In this document: piece after piece, positions 12,754 to 24,090 of the stretch
Position numbering within the stretch: position 1 is the stretch's first letter
Layout: every line of letters begins with the position of its first letter
Assembly (NCBI GenBank): GCA_951812925.1
Contig: OX638368.1
Span: 4,712,001 to 4,776,000 of the forward strand
From: Calliopum simillimum
Taxonomy: Eukaryota > Arthropoda > Insecta > Diptera > Lauxaniidae
Length of the DNA stretch: 64,000 nucleotides
Reading direction: 5' to 3'
Notes under the pieces: model-generated
Told to the model about the DNA's origin: nothing
Seen by the model: only the letters and a program-made list of their open reading frames with translations
Database searches by the model: none
Position numbers and translations under genes: made by a program

Positions 12754-14612
12754 TTACACAAAATTAGAACTTATGTGCATTGAGAACAGTAAGATTTTGT
12801 TAAGCATTATGACCTCGAACAAATACATGATCCAGTACCTGCATTTAATTTTGACCGATCCGTGTATATTTGAAAGGACACACCCAACATTACAACGCTG
12901 TTCAAGAGAATCAATAAAGGATACAACATCCGTATCCGTAATCAACATCATCGCATGACGTTCAACTTTGTCTAGCAGCTCCAAAGCAGTTTTTGGAGCC
13001 CCGGCACAGATGTGCGAATTGTACTTTAGCTTAGGTCTAATATAGGTGAAATCGATAGTCCAAAGATCAACAGGAAAGAAGTATTTCTTGCACCGTTTTA
13101 GATAACTTAAACACTTGACCGCTTCTTTCGACACATCGCCCACCTCAGATCAGCTTGAGTCGATATGCGCAGAACGTCAAAAGTTGCTGATCTCATAGAA
13201 TCTATTCAACAACAGACAGCATTGGGTTTTGCTAGCGTTGAATTCGATCCGATTAGCTCGACCCCACTCGGAGATTGTTTTGAGGTCATTTGTGAGTGTG
13301 TCATCCATTTACCTTTTTTTCTCAATCTTCTCAGAACTTTTACGCTTTTTGAAGCAATATGAATGACAAATACTGCTGTCATCCGCAAAGGAGTGGATTG
13401 GATTAATAGTCGATGATAGAAGGTCATCAATGAAAACGAGAAAAAGAGATTGGGATAGGACCGAACCCTAAGAAACTCTAGCGTTGATGGAGTATTCGTT
13501 AGATGTGAAACCGTTTACGACAATACGAATAAAATGGCTACTGTAAAAGTTCGATATCCAATTAGCGAAGGAATCAACGACGACATATGCAATTAGTTTT
13601 GCTACGAAGACGTTATGCCACACACGATCAAAGGCTTTAGAAATATCCAGAGCAACAACCATGCTTTCACCAATAAGGTGGACACATTGGTTTTACCTTT
13701 CAGTGACGAACGCCAATAAGTCACCAGTAGAGCGAGCTCTCCTGAAGCATATTGGCGATCATTAAGTAATTCGTTGCGCTCCAGATAATTCATAAAGTGA
13801 AAGCTTATAACGCTCTCCATAACTTTGCAATGGGCCGAGTATTATTAAAGTTGGTAGCCTCGAATTTTTTGGGAACTGGCTGGACATTAACAACCTTCCA
13901 CCATGATGAAAATTCACGACAAGTGTAGGAAATGCTTAATAGATGAGCCAGTGTTGATGCACACTTTTTCAATACATGTGCTGATATGCCATCCGGCCCT
14001 GACGCTTTGTTTATATTGAGATTTCCAAGGACCTCTTTAGCTGCCCTAGTTTGAAAGTGGATTCTCGGCATAGTTGAGGACTTTCTCTCGGTGTTGGGCG
14101 GTGGTTGATTGCTATTAGTGAGAGTTGTATTCTCGAAAAAAATGGTAGCCAAGCGATTAGCTTTATCAGCGGGATCAGTGAATATTTGGTCGTTCGTTAA
14201 AGGATTTGGAATAGACGATGAAGACTAATTCTTTATCTCATAACAAATGACCAAAAGTTTTTACTACCTTTCGGTAGTAAAAGGATTTTTTTGCGTACAT
14301 CGAGCTCGTGAAGATGCTTCTCGCGCTGAATCGTGGCATTACAGCGGTTACTAGCCTCATTGCGAAGTCTTTCAGTATCAGAGGTGCAAGAACAGATAAA
14401 TCATATTTCTCATGATGCGACGTCAGAAAAAGGTCTAGAGTACTAAAGCTATGCCCCAACACGAGGAATATATGTGAGATCATTCACTAGTTGAGTCAGG
14501 TAATTTGACTCGGCAAAATGCTCAATATTACGGCCTTAAAGAGGTGGACGGCCAGAATGTTGCATCCAATTAGAGTAATGGACATTGAAATCTCCAGCAA
14601 CAACGACTTATA
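12754..14612 (-). pseudogene. Broken non-LTR retrotransposon (jockey/CR1-like LINE)
   Basis: Reading from right to left on the minus strand, fragments follow the normal LINE ORF2 order. They are an endonuclease piece near 14612 (a VVVAGDFNVH-like motif) and 14238-14483 (STLDLFLTS), the RT start at 13805-14152 (NINKASGPDGI), and RT middle parts at 13602-13820. Next come ALDISKAFDRVWH at about 13615-13653, the catalytic FADD at 13378-13389, and a C-terminal piece at 12754-13143 (YIRPKLKYNSHIC, LLDKVERHAM). These motifs are standard for reverse transcriptases of the jockey/CR1 group. Several frameshifts and stops split the frame, and the 5' part (ORF1 and most of the endonuclease) is missing. 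No poly-A tail or target duplication was found. It cannot be active. Confidence 0.85.
13378..13389 (-). other. LINE reverse-transcriptase catalytic FADD motif
   Basis: The minus strand reads TTTGCGGATGAC, coding F-A-D-D, the metal-binding active-site motif of non-LTR reverse transcriptases. It lies between frame-broken pieces of the same gene in the expected position and confirms the identity of the relic. Confidence 0.85.
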
Positions 14613-16205
14613 CAATAAAATGCGTTTCTAGTCTTTTGATATGAAAGCGCTAAAACTTCAATTAGGTATCTTTAGTAATTTCTAGGCGCCTTCAAGTAAC
14701 ATTAAATAAAGTTTCATGCTAAAATCTAAACATGTTCCTGGCTAATAATATTTGCCACGTACACATCTGTGGTCAGCGTGTATTTTATTTATTTCACTTA
14801 ATTTCATGCCACTATTTCCAATGCCAACACAGCTGCTTCAAATTTTTTTTTTTCTTTTTGCTTAGTTTGTAGAAAAAAGAAAGGGTAGCCCAGAAAGAAA
14901 AAAGCCCCATCGTCTTACAACTTATTCAGCCAACAGTCAACAAACTTTCACATATGAAACATGAGGCAATAAAACAGCAAAGCAAAGAAAATAAAGCGCT
15001 CATTAGATGTTGCTCAGATTTATATTGGCAACTCCCCTACAAACGCGCCCAGTAAACGCAGCACTTTCATGTGTATGTGTGTGTGTGTGTGTGCTACATA
15101 TTGACAAGCTCACGTAACAACTAAATTCATGCAGCTAATAAGCAGTAGCAGCAGCAGCAAGATGTGCCATACAAATGTGTTGTTTTGTTGCCTACTTTTT
15201 GGGGGATGAGGTGGCACAAGCAAATTTGAAATAAATGCGTTTGCATTTGGCAAATGAAAATCGATTTAGTGGCATCAGAAGGAAAAAAACTTTTTTTTTT
15301 TTGCAACTGAGTTGCTGTAATTTGCTTTATTTCTGCTTAGACTGCTTTTAGGCGCATTTGTGTGTAGCTTGGAAACAACTGCTGTTAATCGTAATGTTGC
15401 TTCGCAAGAAAATCAGCTTTTTACGTTCTGCTCTCTTGTTTTTGTTGCGTGTTTTTTTGTTTTTTTTTTCTAAATTATGAAACTTTTCTGAGAATAACAA
15501 AAAATGGAATTTTCTTTCGTCATTCAATTTTAATTATTAAAATTCTTGTATTCGCGCAATGAAAGGATTTGCAAATCTCAACTATTTTAATGATACCCCT
15601 AGTGTAAGTGTAAGCTATTCTATGTGTGTGGGCACTGGGTGTGTGTTTGCGGCATGCTCCGAATGAAAATACAACAACAACAACAAACATTTAAGCAAAA
15701 TACCATATTAATTTCCTTTGAAATTAGCTGTTTCCGGAATGTTAATGAATTGAAATTCCCTAAAATGAAAAACGAAACGAACGAGCAACATCAATGATGA
15801 CGATGACGATGACGATGATGATGAGGAGAACAATTTACAACAACTAAAACGCATTACATTGAAATTGCTACTCATCTGTTCAAGGAGTAAGGCAACAAAA
15901 AAAAAAAAAAAAGCAAACAACAACAACAACAACATAGAAAGCCAGCAATCAACTTAAATGTGGCAAGTATTAAAATACAAAGCGCAAGTTTCTTCTTTTT
16001 CACTAAGCGAGAAACAGCCAGCACAGTGGGTATTGGGAGGTGAAATCGTTGTAACTGAAAACGATGCACAGTGGTCTGGAATGCTATTCTAGCTGGTGAT
16101 AAGTCTTTTTTGATAATTTTACAATAATAAAAAAAGTAAATTTTTATGTATTTAGGTTCGTTAATTTCAAATCTAGGAACAATTTTCTGAAAATCAAAAT
16201 AGCGC
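14613..16205. other. Non-coding stretch with several microsatellites
   Basis: The stretch holds (TG)n near 15070-15095, a GATGAC/GATGAT run at about 15795-15825 and a (CAA)n run near 15918-15935 next to a poly-A. Frames on the minus strand at 15708-15935 and 16207 to 15872 are low-complexity serine/leucine/phenylalanine translations of these runs. No gene or mobile-element end seen. Confidence 0.5.
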
Positions 16206-16960
16206 ATCTAACGACAAAATTATGGCTACGAACGTATTCGAGGTAATTGATTAGAAATTCAGCATAAACTTTTTTGAAAACAGAATGTCGGATCCAAAAT
16301 GTCCGACAATGTTATTCAAAATTTTTTTTATCACGACAAAATTGTGACTATAGGTGTTCTTTGAAGTCGCATATTCTGAATTTGTGATACAAATGATGGA
16401 TTTTCTTGAAAACGAAATGGGGGATACAAAATGGCGGACAATTTTCTAAAGGAATGATAATATTATAATTCAAGAGCACTGTGGCTAGAGAGGTTTTTGA
16501 GATCGTTTATTCAGAATTCGGCATCAATTTTTTTGAAAACGAAATTGCGGACAACTTTCTTAAAAAATGATTATATCACAACAAAATTATGGCTAGTTAA
16601 GTATTTGAGGTCGTGGATACAAAATGGCGAACAATTTTCTGATAGAATGTTTATATCAAGGCAAAATTGTGGCTAAGAAGTTTCTGAGCTCAGTGACTCC
16701 AAAGTTTGTTAAAGGTTTTTTTTTCCATTTTTAACTAAGTGCTATATGCTACCAATTATATCACAGATATCAAATATTATTGCACTTGAAATATTTCAAA
16801 AGTTGTGGCGATTTCATTTCATTTTGGGCTCTATGGAAGGTGGTCGTGTCTTTGACCTGATCGTACCCATTTTCATCTAATCGCTATATGCTTCTAATTT
16901 TATTTCAGATATTACATTTTATTGTTTTACCACAAACACTTTGATCATTATTAGTTTTAA
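16206..16960 (+). repeat. Tandem array of about 130-bp units plus a diverged duplication
   Basis: Between 16206 and about 16700 the words AAAATTATGGCTA, TTTTTGAAAACGAAAT, GGATACAAAATGGCGGACAA and TTTCTAAAGGAATG recur in order in about four units starting near 16215, 16345, 16485 and 16590. From about 16725 to 16960 a separate two-copy repeat is seen (CTATATGCTACCAATTATAT and CTATATGCTTCTAATTTTAT, about 165 bp apart). Non-coding. Confidence 0.65.
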
Positions 16961-17164
16961 GAAATCCGAGCTTTGAAGAATACAGAAAAGTCTCTCATCG
17001 TAGTCCAAAATGCGTTATGGTCGGGGTGGCTGATAATTGTACAGAACCATGAGAAAAGCTTATAAAAAGGATTGAGCCATTGCAACTCCATAAAACTTTT
17101 AAGTTATAATCCACGGAGTTCGAAATTTGCAAATTTAGGAAATAAAACTTTCACAATCGACAAA

Positions 17165-17640
17165 TGCTCAAAAGTATCAAAAAACGTCTTGAATATCGGC
17201 AAAAGTCCGAAAGTATCGTAAAATATCTGAAATGTTAATAAAAGTCCAAAAGTATCGAAAAACATCGGGAAAAGTCCAAAAGTATCGAAAAAAATTTAAA
17301 TATCTGCAAATCTTAGTATAGCGAAAACATCTAAAATTTCGTTTAAAGTCCAAAAGTAACGAATACGGCTGTAGTGTCGGTAAAAGTCCAAAACTATCGA
17401 AAAACATTTAACATATCGGCGAAAGTATCATAAAACACCTGAAATGTTAAGAAAAGTATCGAATAACTTTTAAAATATCTTTAGATGTCCAAAAGTATCG
17501 AAAAACTTCTAAAATGTCGGTTAAAGTTCGAAAGTATCGAAAAAGTTCTAAAATATTGGTAAAAATACGAAAGTATCGAAAAACATAAAATATCGGTAGC
17601 GTTGAAAAACATTGAAATACATCGTAGAAATCGGTTTAAG
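17165..17640 (+). repeat. 39-bp-type minisatellite, third (diverged) array
   Basis: The unit is AAAAGTCCAAAAGTATCG followed by AAAAACATCTAAAATATCGGT with many substitutions and length changes, about twelve units. It is the same family as the arrays at 22530-23835 and 44215-44930. Its right edge runs into GTCGACAGAGTGCAACG (17662 onward), which matches GGACAGAGTGCAACGG after the array at 22530-23835. Minus-strand frames of 65-76 codons are repeat translations. Confidence 0.75.
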
Positions 17641-18439
17641 TTCAAAAAATATAAATGCAGAATGTCGACAGAGTGCAACGTACATAAATTTTCAGACTGC
17701 CGCTCTCTTATACACCACTGTGCGGCGTTTTCTTGGCATTTTTGAACGCATATAAATCACAGTGTCGTATTTATGCTAAATGGCAACACTAACGTGAGAC
17801 AGACAAATGGCAGCAGCTACTAGTTGTGGCACAATAAACATTCTGCGGCATATGAAACTTGAGCTGCTGCAGCATAGCATACGCCTCTTCTTTAACAAAA
17901 GAGATATTCAATTTCGAAAAAAAAAATCTGAGCCGAAATGTTGGAATTTCTTATTTTAATAATGTTATACATTACATCTTAATGCAAGTAATATTAAGAT
18001 AAATAATTACATGACTTAATAAATGCTACTGGCTAACAAAGCTTTGAGTCTGACATTATGCTGGGGCAAATACTTGAATAGAGTTAGGTTTTTAGTGAAG
18101 ATTATAAGCACATACCATATTCATTCAGAAAAAATGTGAAATGTGCAAATTAGACCCAAACCAAACTATTTCATGTTCAAAGTGATGTTTCTCAGAATTT
18201 GCATGAAATAGCAACATGAAATTGATAAAGAGAACACAAAACTCTTTACCTCTACTTATACGATTCTGGTCATTTCAACTTGATCAAATTCAGCCTTTAT
18301 TTTAAAACCTTGTGTGAAGTTCATTTTAAGGAAAATATCATTGATCAAGGGTTAAATTCAGTAATAAATGCATAAATACTGTCTAAGATTAAAATTTAAT
18401 TTTGTTTTCAAAACATTTTATTCAAGCAAAACATACACA
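17641..18439. other. Non-coding stretch
   Basis: The first part carries the right flank of the minisatellite carrier family. The remainder is AT-rich and unassigned, with no reading frame or repeat structure that I can support. Confidence 0.45.
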
Positions 18440-18960
18440 AAAAACTAGGTGGCAACCCTGAAAGCTTACATACAATTTTTAAAAAGTGGTTTTGAAATCA
18501 AAAATAACAATTTAGTAGGAAAAAGTAAGATATAAACTAAAATTTGCAAAATAAGGTGGCAATCCTAAAAATGTATGTTTGGATTTTAAAAAGTTTATTT
18601 AAGCGTTTAGAGACTGAAATTTAATTTTGTTTTTAAAAAATATAGTTAAAGTAAAACTTACTCAAAAAGCTAGGTGTCAGCCCTGAGGATTAAAGCACAA
18701 TCTTTAGAAAGTTATCTGAGCGGTTTTGAACCCAAAAATATCAATTTATTCGAAAAAGGTGGCAACTCTAAAAATGTAAGTTGGATTTTTAAAAATTTCA
18801 TTTAAATTTTTTAAGACTAAAACTAAAAAATTGCTATGTGGCAACTCTGTAACACTAAGACAAATTTTTTTGTTTAAAAATTTCGATTTAAGCAAAATTA
18901 AAAAATTCAAGTGACCACCTTGAAAGGTTTTATACAATTTTTTAAAAGTTAATTTGTGGG
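18440..18960 (+). repeat. Tandem array with GGTGGCAACCCT marker (80-116 bp units)
   Basis: The marker GGTGGCAACCCT or a near variant occurs near 18449, 18554, 18670, 18757 and 18837. It is followed by AAAAATGTATGTTTGGATTT, AAAGTTTATTTAAGCG and a TTTTTAAAAAATATAG-like part. The same words occur in inverted arrangement in the palindrome at 34699-35452, so the two loci belong to one repeat family. Non-coding. Confidence 0.65.
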
Positions 18961-19299
18961 CGTGGCGCACTTATATGGCTGCTTCGGGACTGTTACAAAT
19001 CTATCAAATTCATGAAGTTCGATATAGTAGGACATAGAAGTTGTGAAGTTCGTTTCAAATTCATGAACCGCACCAAACTGACGTGCTTGTGTGAACTTCA
19101 AGTTTACGTGAATTGGGAGGTTCCTAATTTCGTCCCATTGTTTGTAAGCTCACGTATACACGTGTAGTATGAATTCACGTGATTTGACAACTCTAATTTG
19201 AACCTAAATTTGGTTTATACTCATGACTTCTCCAAATCTCCATCAGCGACCATTTTCAGGTAACCTTTCATCTATCGTTTCCTCTACTGGTCTGTAGAC
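18961..19299. other. Short unassigned stretch
   Basis: A repeated GAAGTTC/GAACTTC and CACGTGAATT vocabulary gives small imperfect inverted repeats around 19010-19190. No gene or clear mobile element. Confidence 0.35.
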
Positions 19300-19385
19300 T
19301 CGGACTTTTTTGGACTTGTACCGATATTTTGGATATTTTTCGATACATTTTGACTTTTGCCAATTTCTTCGATGTATTTCAGCTG
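19300..19385 (-). repeat. Two-unit copy of the 39-bp minisatellite, opposite strand
   Basis: On the minus strand this reads AAAGTCAAAATGTATCG, then AAAAATATCCAAAATATCGG, then ACAAGTCCAAAAAAGTCC. This is about two units of the minisatellite family in the opposite orientation to the large arrays. Confidence 0.6.
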
Positions 19386-19479
19386 TTCACCACACCGAGG
19401 TGAGTTGGGATGATTATAACCTCAGTGTCGAAGGGAAATATCGTCATTCCAGTGGCGACCAGCAGCGAGTAAAGGTGGT

Positions 19480-19905
19480 AAGTATAGTAGTTAGTGGCAC
19501 GGTATTGAGCCAAGCCGATACTGTGAGAGTGGGAAATACATAGTAATTAGGGGTATTTATTTAGAACGGTATTGAGTCAAGCCGATACTATGAGAGAGGG
19601 AAACCCAGTAATTGGTGGCATTTAGTTAGCACGGTATTGAGCCAAGCCGATACTAAGAGAGTGGGAAACTTAGTGGTTAGGGGTATTTAGTTAGAACGAT
19701 ATTGAGCCAAGCCGATACTGTGAGAGTGGGTAACCCCGTAATTAGGGGTATTTAGTTAGAACGGTATTGAGTCAAGCCGATGCTGTGAGAGTGGGAAACA
19801 TAGTAATTAGGAGTATTTAGTTAGAATGATATTGAGCCAAGCCGACACTGTGAAGGTGAGAAAGTAAATAATTTATAGTATTTAGATTAGAGCTGAGCCC
19901 AGCTA
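19480..19905 (+). repeat. 65-bp tandem repeat, about six units
   Basis: Units run GGTATTGAGCCAAGCCGATA, CTGTGAGAGTGGGAAAC, then TAGTAATTAGGGGTATTTAG. They start near 19501, 19570, 19632, 19697, 19762 and 19827 and are 80-95 percent alike by eye, so the array is fairly young. The last unit decays into AGCTGAGCCCAGCTAATACT. No coding function seen. Confidence 0.8.
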
Positions 19906-22252
19906 ATACTTCAAAGGCAGGACGTTCGAACCAATTGTAACGCGCGAAAATATGTAAATAAGGTAATCGTAAGATATTTAAAAATTAAGGAAATAAAAGT
20001 ACAGTAACCAGCGTTTAAATTCAACTTAAAACCAGAATAGCTATAATTGGTAACTTCACAGTACTGAGAGCAAAGGATGGTTCTATTGTCTCAGCATTTG
20101 CAGCAGCCTAACTCCATTTAATTTCCAAGTATCCCAAGGTATTGAAAACTAGCAAATAAAATCCGAACGGCATTATTTGATTATCCTTAAAAAAAGATCT
20201 TAATTATTTGGCAATGCTATGATGGAATTGTTGTCTAAATGCAAAGTAGCGTTTGTTGCATTACATTTGGTTGTTGTTTTCAACTCCCACCACACGACAT
20301 GGCCAGCTTTGCATTTCGATTAGAAGACCATTGAAGCAGTCGCTACAGATAAAGAGGAACGAACAGCAGCAGGGTTCTGTCAACCAACTGCCAAATTAGA
20401 TCACAAACAACAAATACAACACAGCAGCAAAAAAAAAAAAAAAGAAACGAATATGTGGCCTCAAGTGTCTGCTGTTGCTTTACAATGCAAAAGAATCAAC
20501 AACAATTCAAGCAATACACACACAAAAGTAGCAGTAGTGGTATAAAATGTAAAATCAGGATCACAGCAGGACATGCATTTGCAAGTTGCTGCTTGAGAAG
20601 AAAAAAAAAAAAAAGAAATGCCAGGAATTTGACAAAAAATTGTTAACAACTGCAAAAGGGAGCGGAGGCTCTCGAGTGCATATGGAAATGCTTGGGGAGT
20701 TTTTTTCATCGAAGGATTTGAAAAACTTATTTTGTGGTGGAACATTCCACGCGGGAGTGTTAAATGCAAACTTATAGCAATAAAAAAGATAAGTGAATGT
20801 AAGGATTAGCTCAGTGGCTATCAGTCTGCTTAAATAGTGTTACTGTCCAAATAGTTCTGCCTTAAACTTGTAAGTTATTCCTTAATTTTATAAGTTACCC
20901 TTCGTCTGTAGATGCTTCAATATGCAATTTTATCTTAACAATTGAATGCTTGAAAATAGAAGCCCATGGAATCCCACACTGACAGGCACATGCTGCATGT
21001 CCTGCTACAATTCGTGTGTGCTGCTGCACGCTTTTCTTGTTTGTGCTTTGTTTGCTTTGTAAAGCTTTGTTGTGCTTAGAGCTTGGTGTGTTTGTTAACA
21101 ACTTGCACACTTATTCACATGCAAGCATGTGTTTGTGTATGTGTGTGTGTGCTTTTTTTGCACATATGTATGCAAATAAGTTTGCGCTACTTTACTGGCA
21201 TTTGGCCAATGCAAGCAAAATTATGTTTTTTATAAAAATGAATGCCGGGTCTTATTCTTTCAACTGTTTTGCGAAAAATTTAAAGCTGAGCACAACAATA
21301 ACAACTACAACTTTATTTTGATATCTGTAAATAATTCCTTTTTTTTGGAAAAATTTTGTATTAGAATTTTCTGGAAAAAAGGTTTGAGAAAACTCACTTA
21401 AAATATCGAACTATGACTTCATCATAAAGGTTAAGAATATTATTCCAAAATTTGGCCTTCAAATTATTTATATAACATGTTTTGGGTTGTCGACCCCTGA
21501 ACTTTGATGCAATTGATAATACAAACTATTTCAATCTCTTTATTTTATTTTAGACCGCGAGTCGGACGGACTTGAGCATGTAAAATATGAGTTTCGAAAA
21601 CTGAGCTTAAGCCACTAAAAAGAAAATGGATGTTGCTAGAATCAGCATTGTTAAGTTTTTTTATTGACTCTCACATCCTTTCCCGTCAAACTATGATTTT
21701 TGCGTCAAACGTTTCAAACTTTTTTAACTCTGAATTCGCAAATTGCCAAAATTTTTTTTTTTTCCCAAAATTTAGCGTTTTTCGGTTATTACTCGAGCTT
21801 TAATTAAAAAAACAAAAAAAAGCTTCAAGATATCTGTGGATATAGTCGCCTATTCTATTGGTATAGTCGACATGTCTCTATGATTTCTTGTTCCAGATAT
21901 ATAAGGATGTCCCATATTTCACGCTAGATTTGAACTTAGGGCCATTCGTGCGGTGAAGTTTTATGAACCAAAAAAATTAATAATTTGACAGCAGCCACTT
22001 TAAGATCAGTAAAAATGGAGGAGATTCATCACTGCATCAACGAAATTGAGCCACATTATTGAAAAGAAGTTAATCAGTTTTTAGGCTCTTCTGAAAAGTT
22101 GCCAAATTCGAGTTAGGTTGTTTTGTCAAAAGTCCACAGATATGTTATTCATCAAGAAATTTGCTTCAATTTTTTCTATTTCAGGACAGGTTATGTGGCC
22201 GTAATGAGCGATTTAGGCTTTTTAACCCATTCCTTCACTGTGTCCTACATAC
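19906..22252. other. Non-coding stretch left of the nested insertion
   Basis: Poly-A runs at about 20428-20443 and 20600-20616, CA-rich words and short frames of 60-100 codons with no domain are all I see. The segment 22200-22252 (GAGCGATTTAGGCTTTTTAA and following) matches 28705-28750 and is the left half of a target sequence interrupted by the element starting at 22253. Confidence 0.5.
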
Positions 22253-22394
22253 TGTAACGAACCTTTTCACTAGCGGTTTTGCTTGCCGGTGGCCAGATGT
22301 TCGGCTACAAAAATTTATAAAAGGAAAGGTTAGCCTCTTTGCTTGAGTTTAAAGGCTTGGGTTAGAGTTTTAATTATTTACTACTATCGCCGGT

Positions 22395-24090
22395 GGCCAA
22401 ATTTTGGCCTTTTACTTTGAGATAAATACACTTTTTCCGAGTGCCGTTTGGTAAAAAAGAAAGCCAGAACATTGAGTATTCATTAACCGCAGCAAAATTT
22501 TTTATATGCAGCAGGCTCAGTATAATATCAGTAGAGTCCAAAAGTCTCGAAAAATATCCAAAATGTCGCTAAAGTATCGAAAAACATCCAAAATATCGAA
22601 AAGAGCTCAAAAGTATCGAAAAACATCCGTATGTATATCGGTAAAGGTCCAAAAGTTTCGAGAATCATCCAAAATATCGATAAAAGTCCAAAAGTTTCGA
22701 GAAACATCCAAAATATCGATAAAAGTCCAAAAGTATCGAGAAACATCCAAAACATCGGAAAAAGTCCAAAAGTATCGAAAACATCCAAAAATCGATATAA
22801 GTCCAAAAGTATCGAAAAACATCCAAAGTATCGGAAAAAGTCCAAAAGTATCGAGAAACATCCAATATATTAATAAATGTCCAAAAGTATCGAGAAACAT
22901 CCAAAATATCGTTAAAAGTCCAAAAGTATCGAGAAACATCCAAAGTATCGATAAAAGTCCAAAAGTATCGAGAAACATCCAAAATATCGATAAAAGTCCA
23001 AAAGTATCGAAAAATATCCAAAACATCGGTAAAAATCCAAAAGTATCGAGAAACATCCAAAATATCGATAAATGTCCAGAAGTATCGAGAAACATCCAAA
23101 ATATCGATAAAAGTTCAGAAGTATCGAGAAACATCCAAAATATCGTTAAAAGTCCAAAAGTATCGAAAAACATCGATAAAAGTCCAAAAGTATCGAGAAA
23201 CATCCAAAATATCGATAAAAGTTCAGAAGTATTGAGAAACATCCAAAATATCGTTAAAAGTCCAAAAGTATCGAGAAACATCCAAAGTATCGATAAAATT
23301 TCAAAAGTATCGAGAAACATCCAAAATATCGTTAAAAGTCCAAAAGTATCGAGAAACATCCAATATATTAATAAAAGTCCAAAAGTATCGAAAAACATCC
23401 AAAATATCGATAAAAGTCCAAAAGTATCGAAAAACATCCAAAATATCGATAAAAGTTCAGAAGTATCGAGAAACATCCAAAATATCGTTAAAAGTCCAAA
23501 AGTATCGAGAAACATCCAAAGTATCGATAAAAGTCCAAAGGTATCGAGAAACATCCAATATATTAATAAAAGTTCGAAAGTATCGAAAAACATCCAATAT
23601 ATTAATAAAAGTCCAGAAGTATCGAGAAACATCCAAAATATCGAGAAAAGTCCAGAAGTATTGAGAAACATCCAAAATATCGAGAAAAGTCCAGAAGTAT
23701 CGAGAAACATCCAAAGTATCGGTAAGAGTCCAAAAGTATCGAGAAACATCCAAAATATCGATAAAAGTCCAAAAGTATCGAGAAACATCTGAAATATCGA
23801 TAAAAGTCCAAAATATCGAAAAACATCCATAATATCGATGCAGAGCTTGGACAGAGTGCAACGGAACAGGTTTTTGCAAGAAAGAGAAAAACAACAACAA
23901 CAAAATTTCTCTCACTCCACCGTGTCATTCACTTTCTTAACAACACAGCATAACATTGTGGGTGCTGTTGTTGTTGTAATTATATGGGAAACTTTGATCC
24001 TGTTTTTAAATGCCTTAATGGCAACTTATGAGGATAATTTTTGGATTCGTGGATTCTACACCACAGTACCTATCATTTAAAAAAAAAATA
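22395..24090 (+). mobile_element. Minisatellite-carrying dispersed element, copy 1
   Basis: This is homologous over both flanks to 43859-45080. The left part opens with the near-palindrome GGCCAAATTTTGGCC and continues CTTTTTCCGAGTGCC. The middle is the 39-bp array. The right part shares CAGAGTGCAACG, then AGAGAAAA.CA.CAACAA.A, TTTCTCTCACT, TATATGG.AAACTTT and TTAATGGCAACTT. It interrupts the LTR-like repeat copy 2. No open frame outside the array, and no terminal inverted repeat or target duplication was found, so the mobilising mechanism is unknown. A Helitron-like or otherwise non-autonomous element is a guess only. Confidence 0.6.
22530..23835 (+). repeat. 39-bp minisatellite, about 33 units
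   Basis: The consensus is AAAAGTCCAAAAGTATCG followed by AGAAACATCCAAAATATCGAT. Because 39 is a multiple of three and the unit lacks stops in several frames, it gives long open frames on both strands (428 codons on plus, 407 and others on minus), translating to monotonous 13-residue repeats such as KSPKVSRNIQNID. There is no non-repeat coding sequence on either side and both strands are equally open, so I regard these frames as artefacts. About a dozen units contain a perfect TATCGATA. Confidence 0.9.

Noticed and set aside
20803..20880. tRNA-like word TTAGCTCAGTGGCTA
   Set aside because: Resembles an A box, but no B box, acceptor stem or anticodon arm follows.
22506..23830. 428- and 407-codon open frames
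   Set aside because: Both strands of a 39-bp tandem repeat are open at once, the translation is a monotonous 13-residue repeat, and there is no unique coding sequence or promoter around it.
22530..23835. CRISPR array
   Set aside because: Units are contiguous and vary throughout, with no unique spacers and no cas genes, in clearly eukaryotic DNA.
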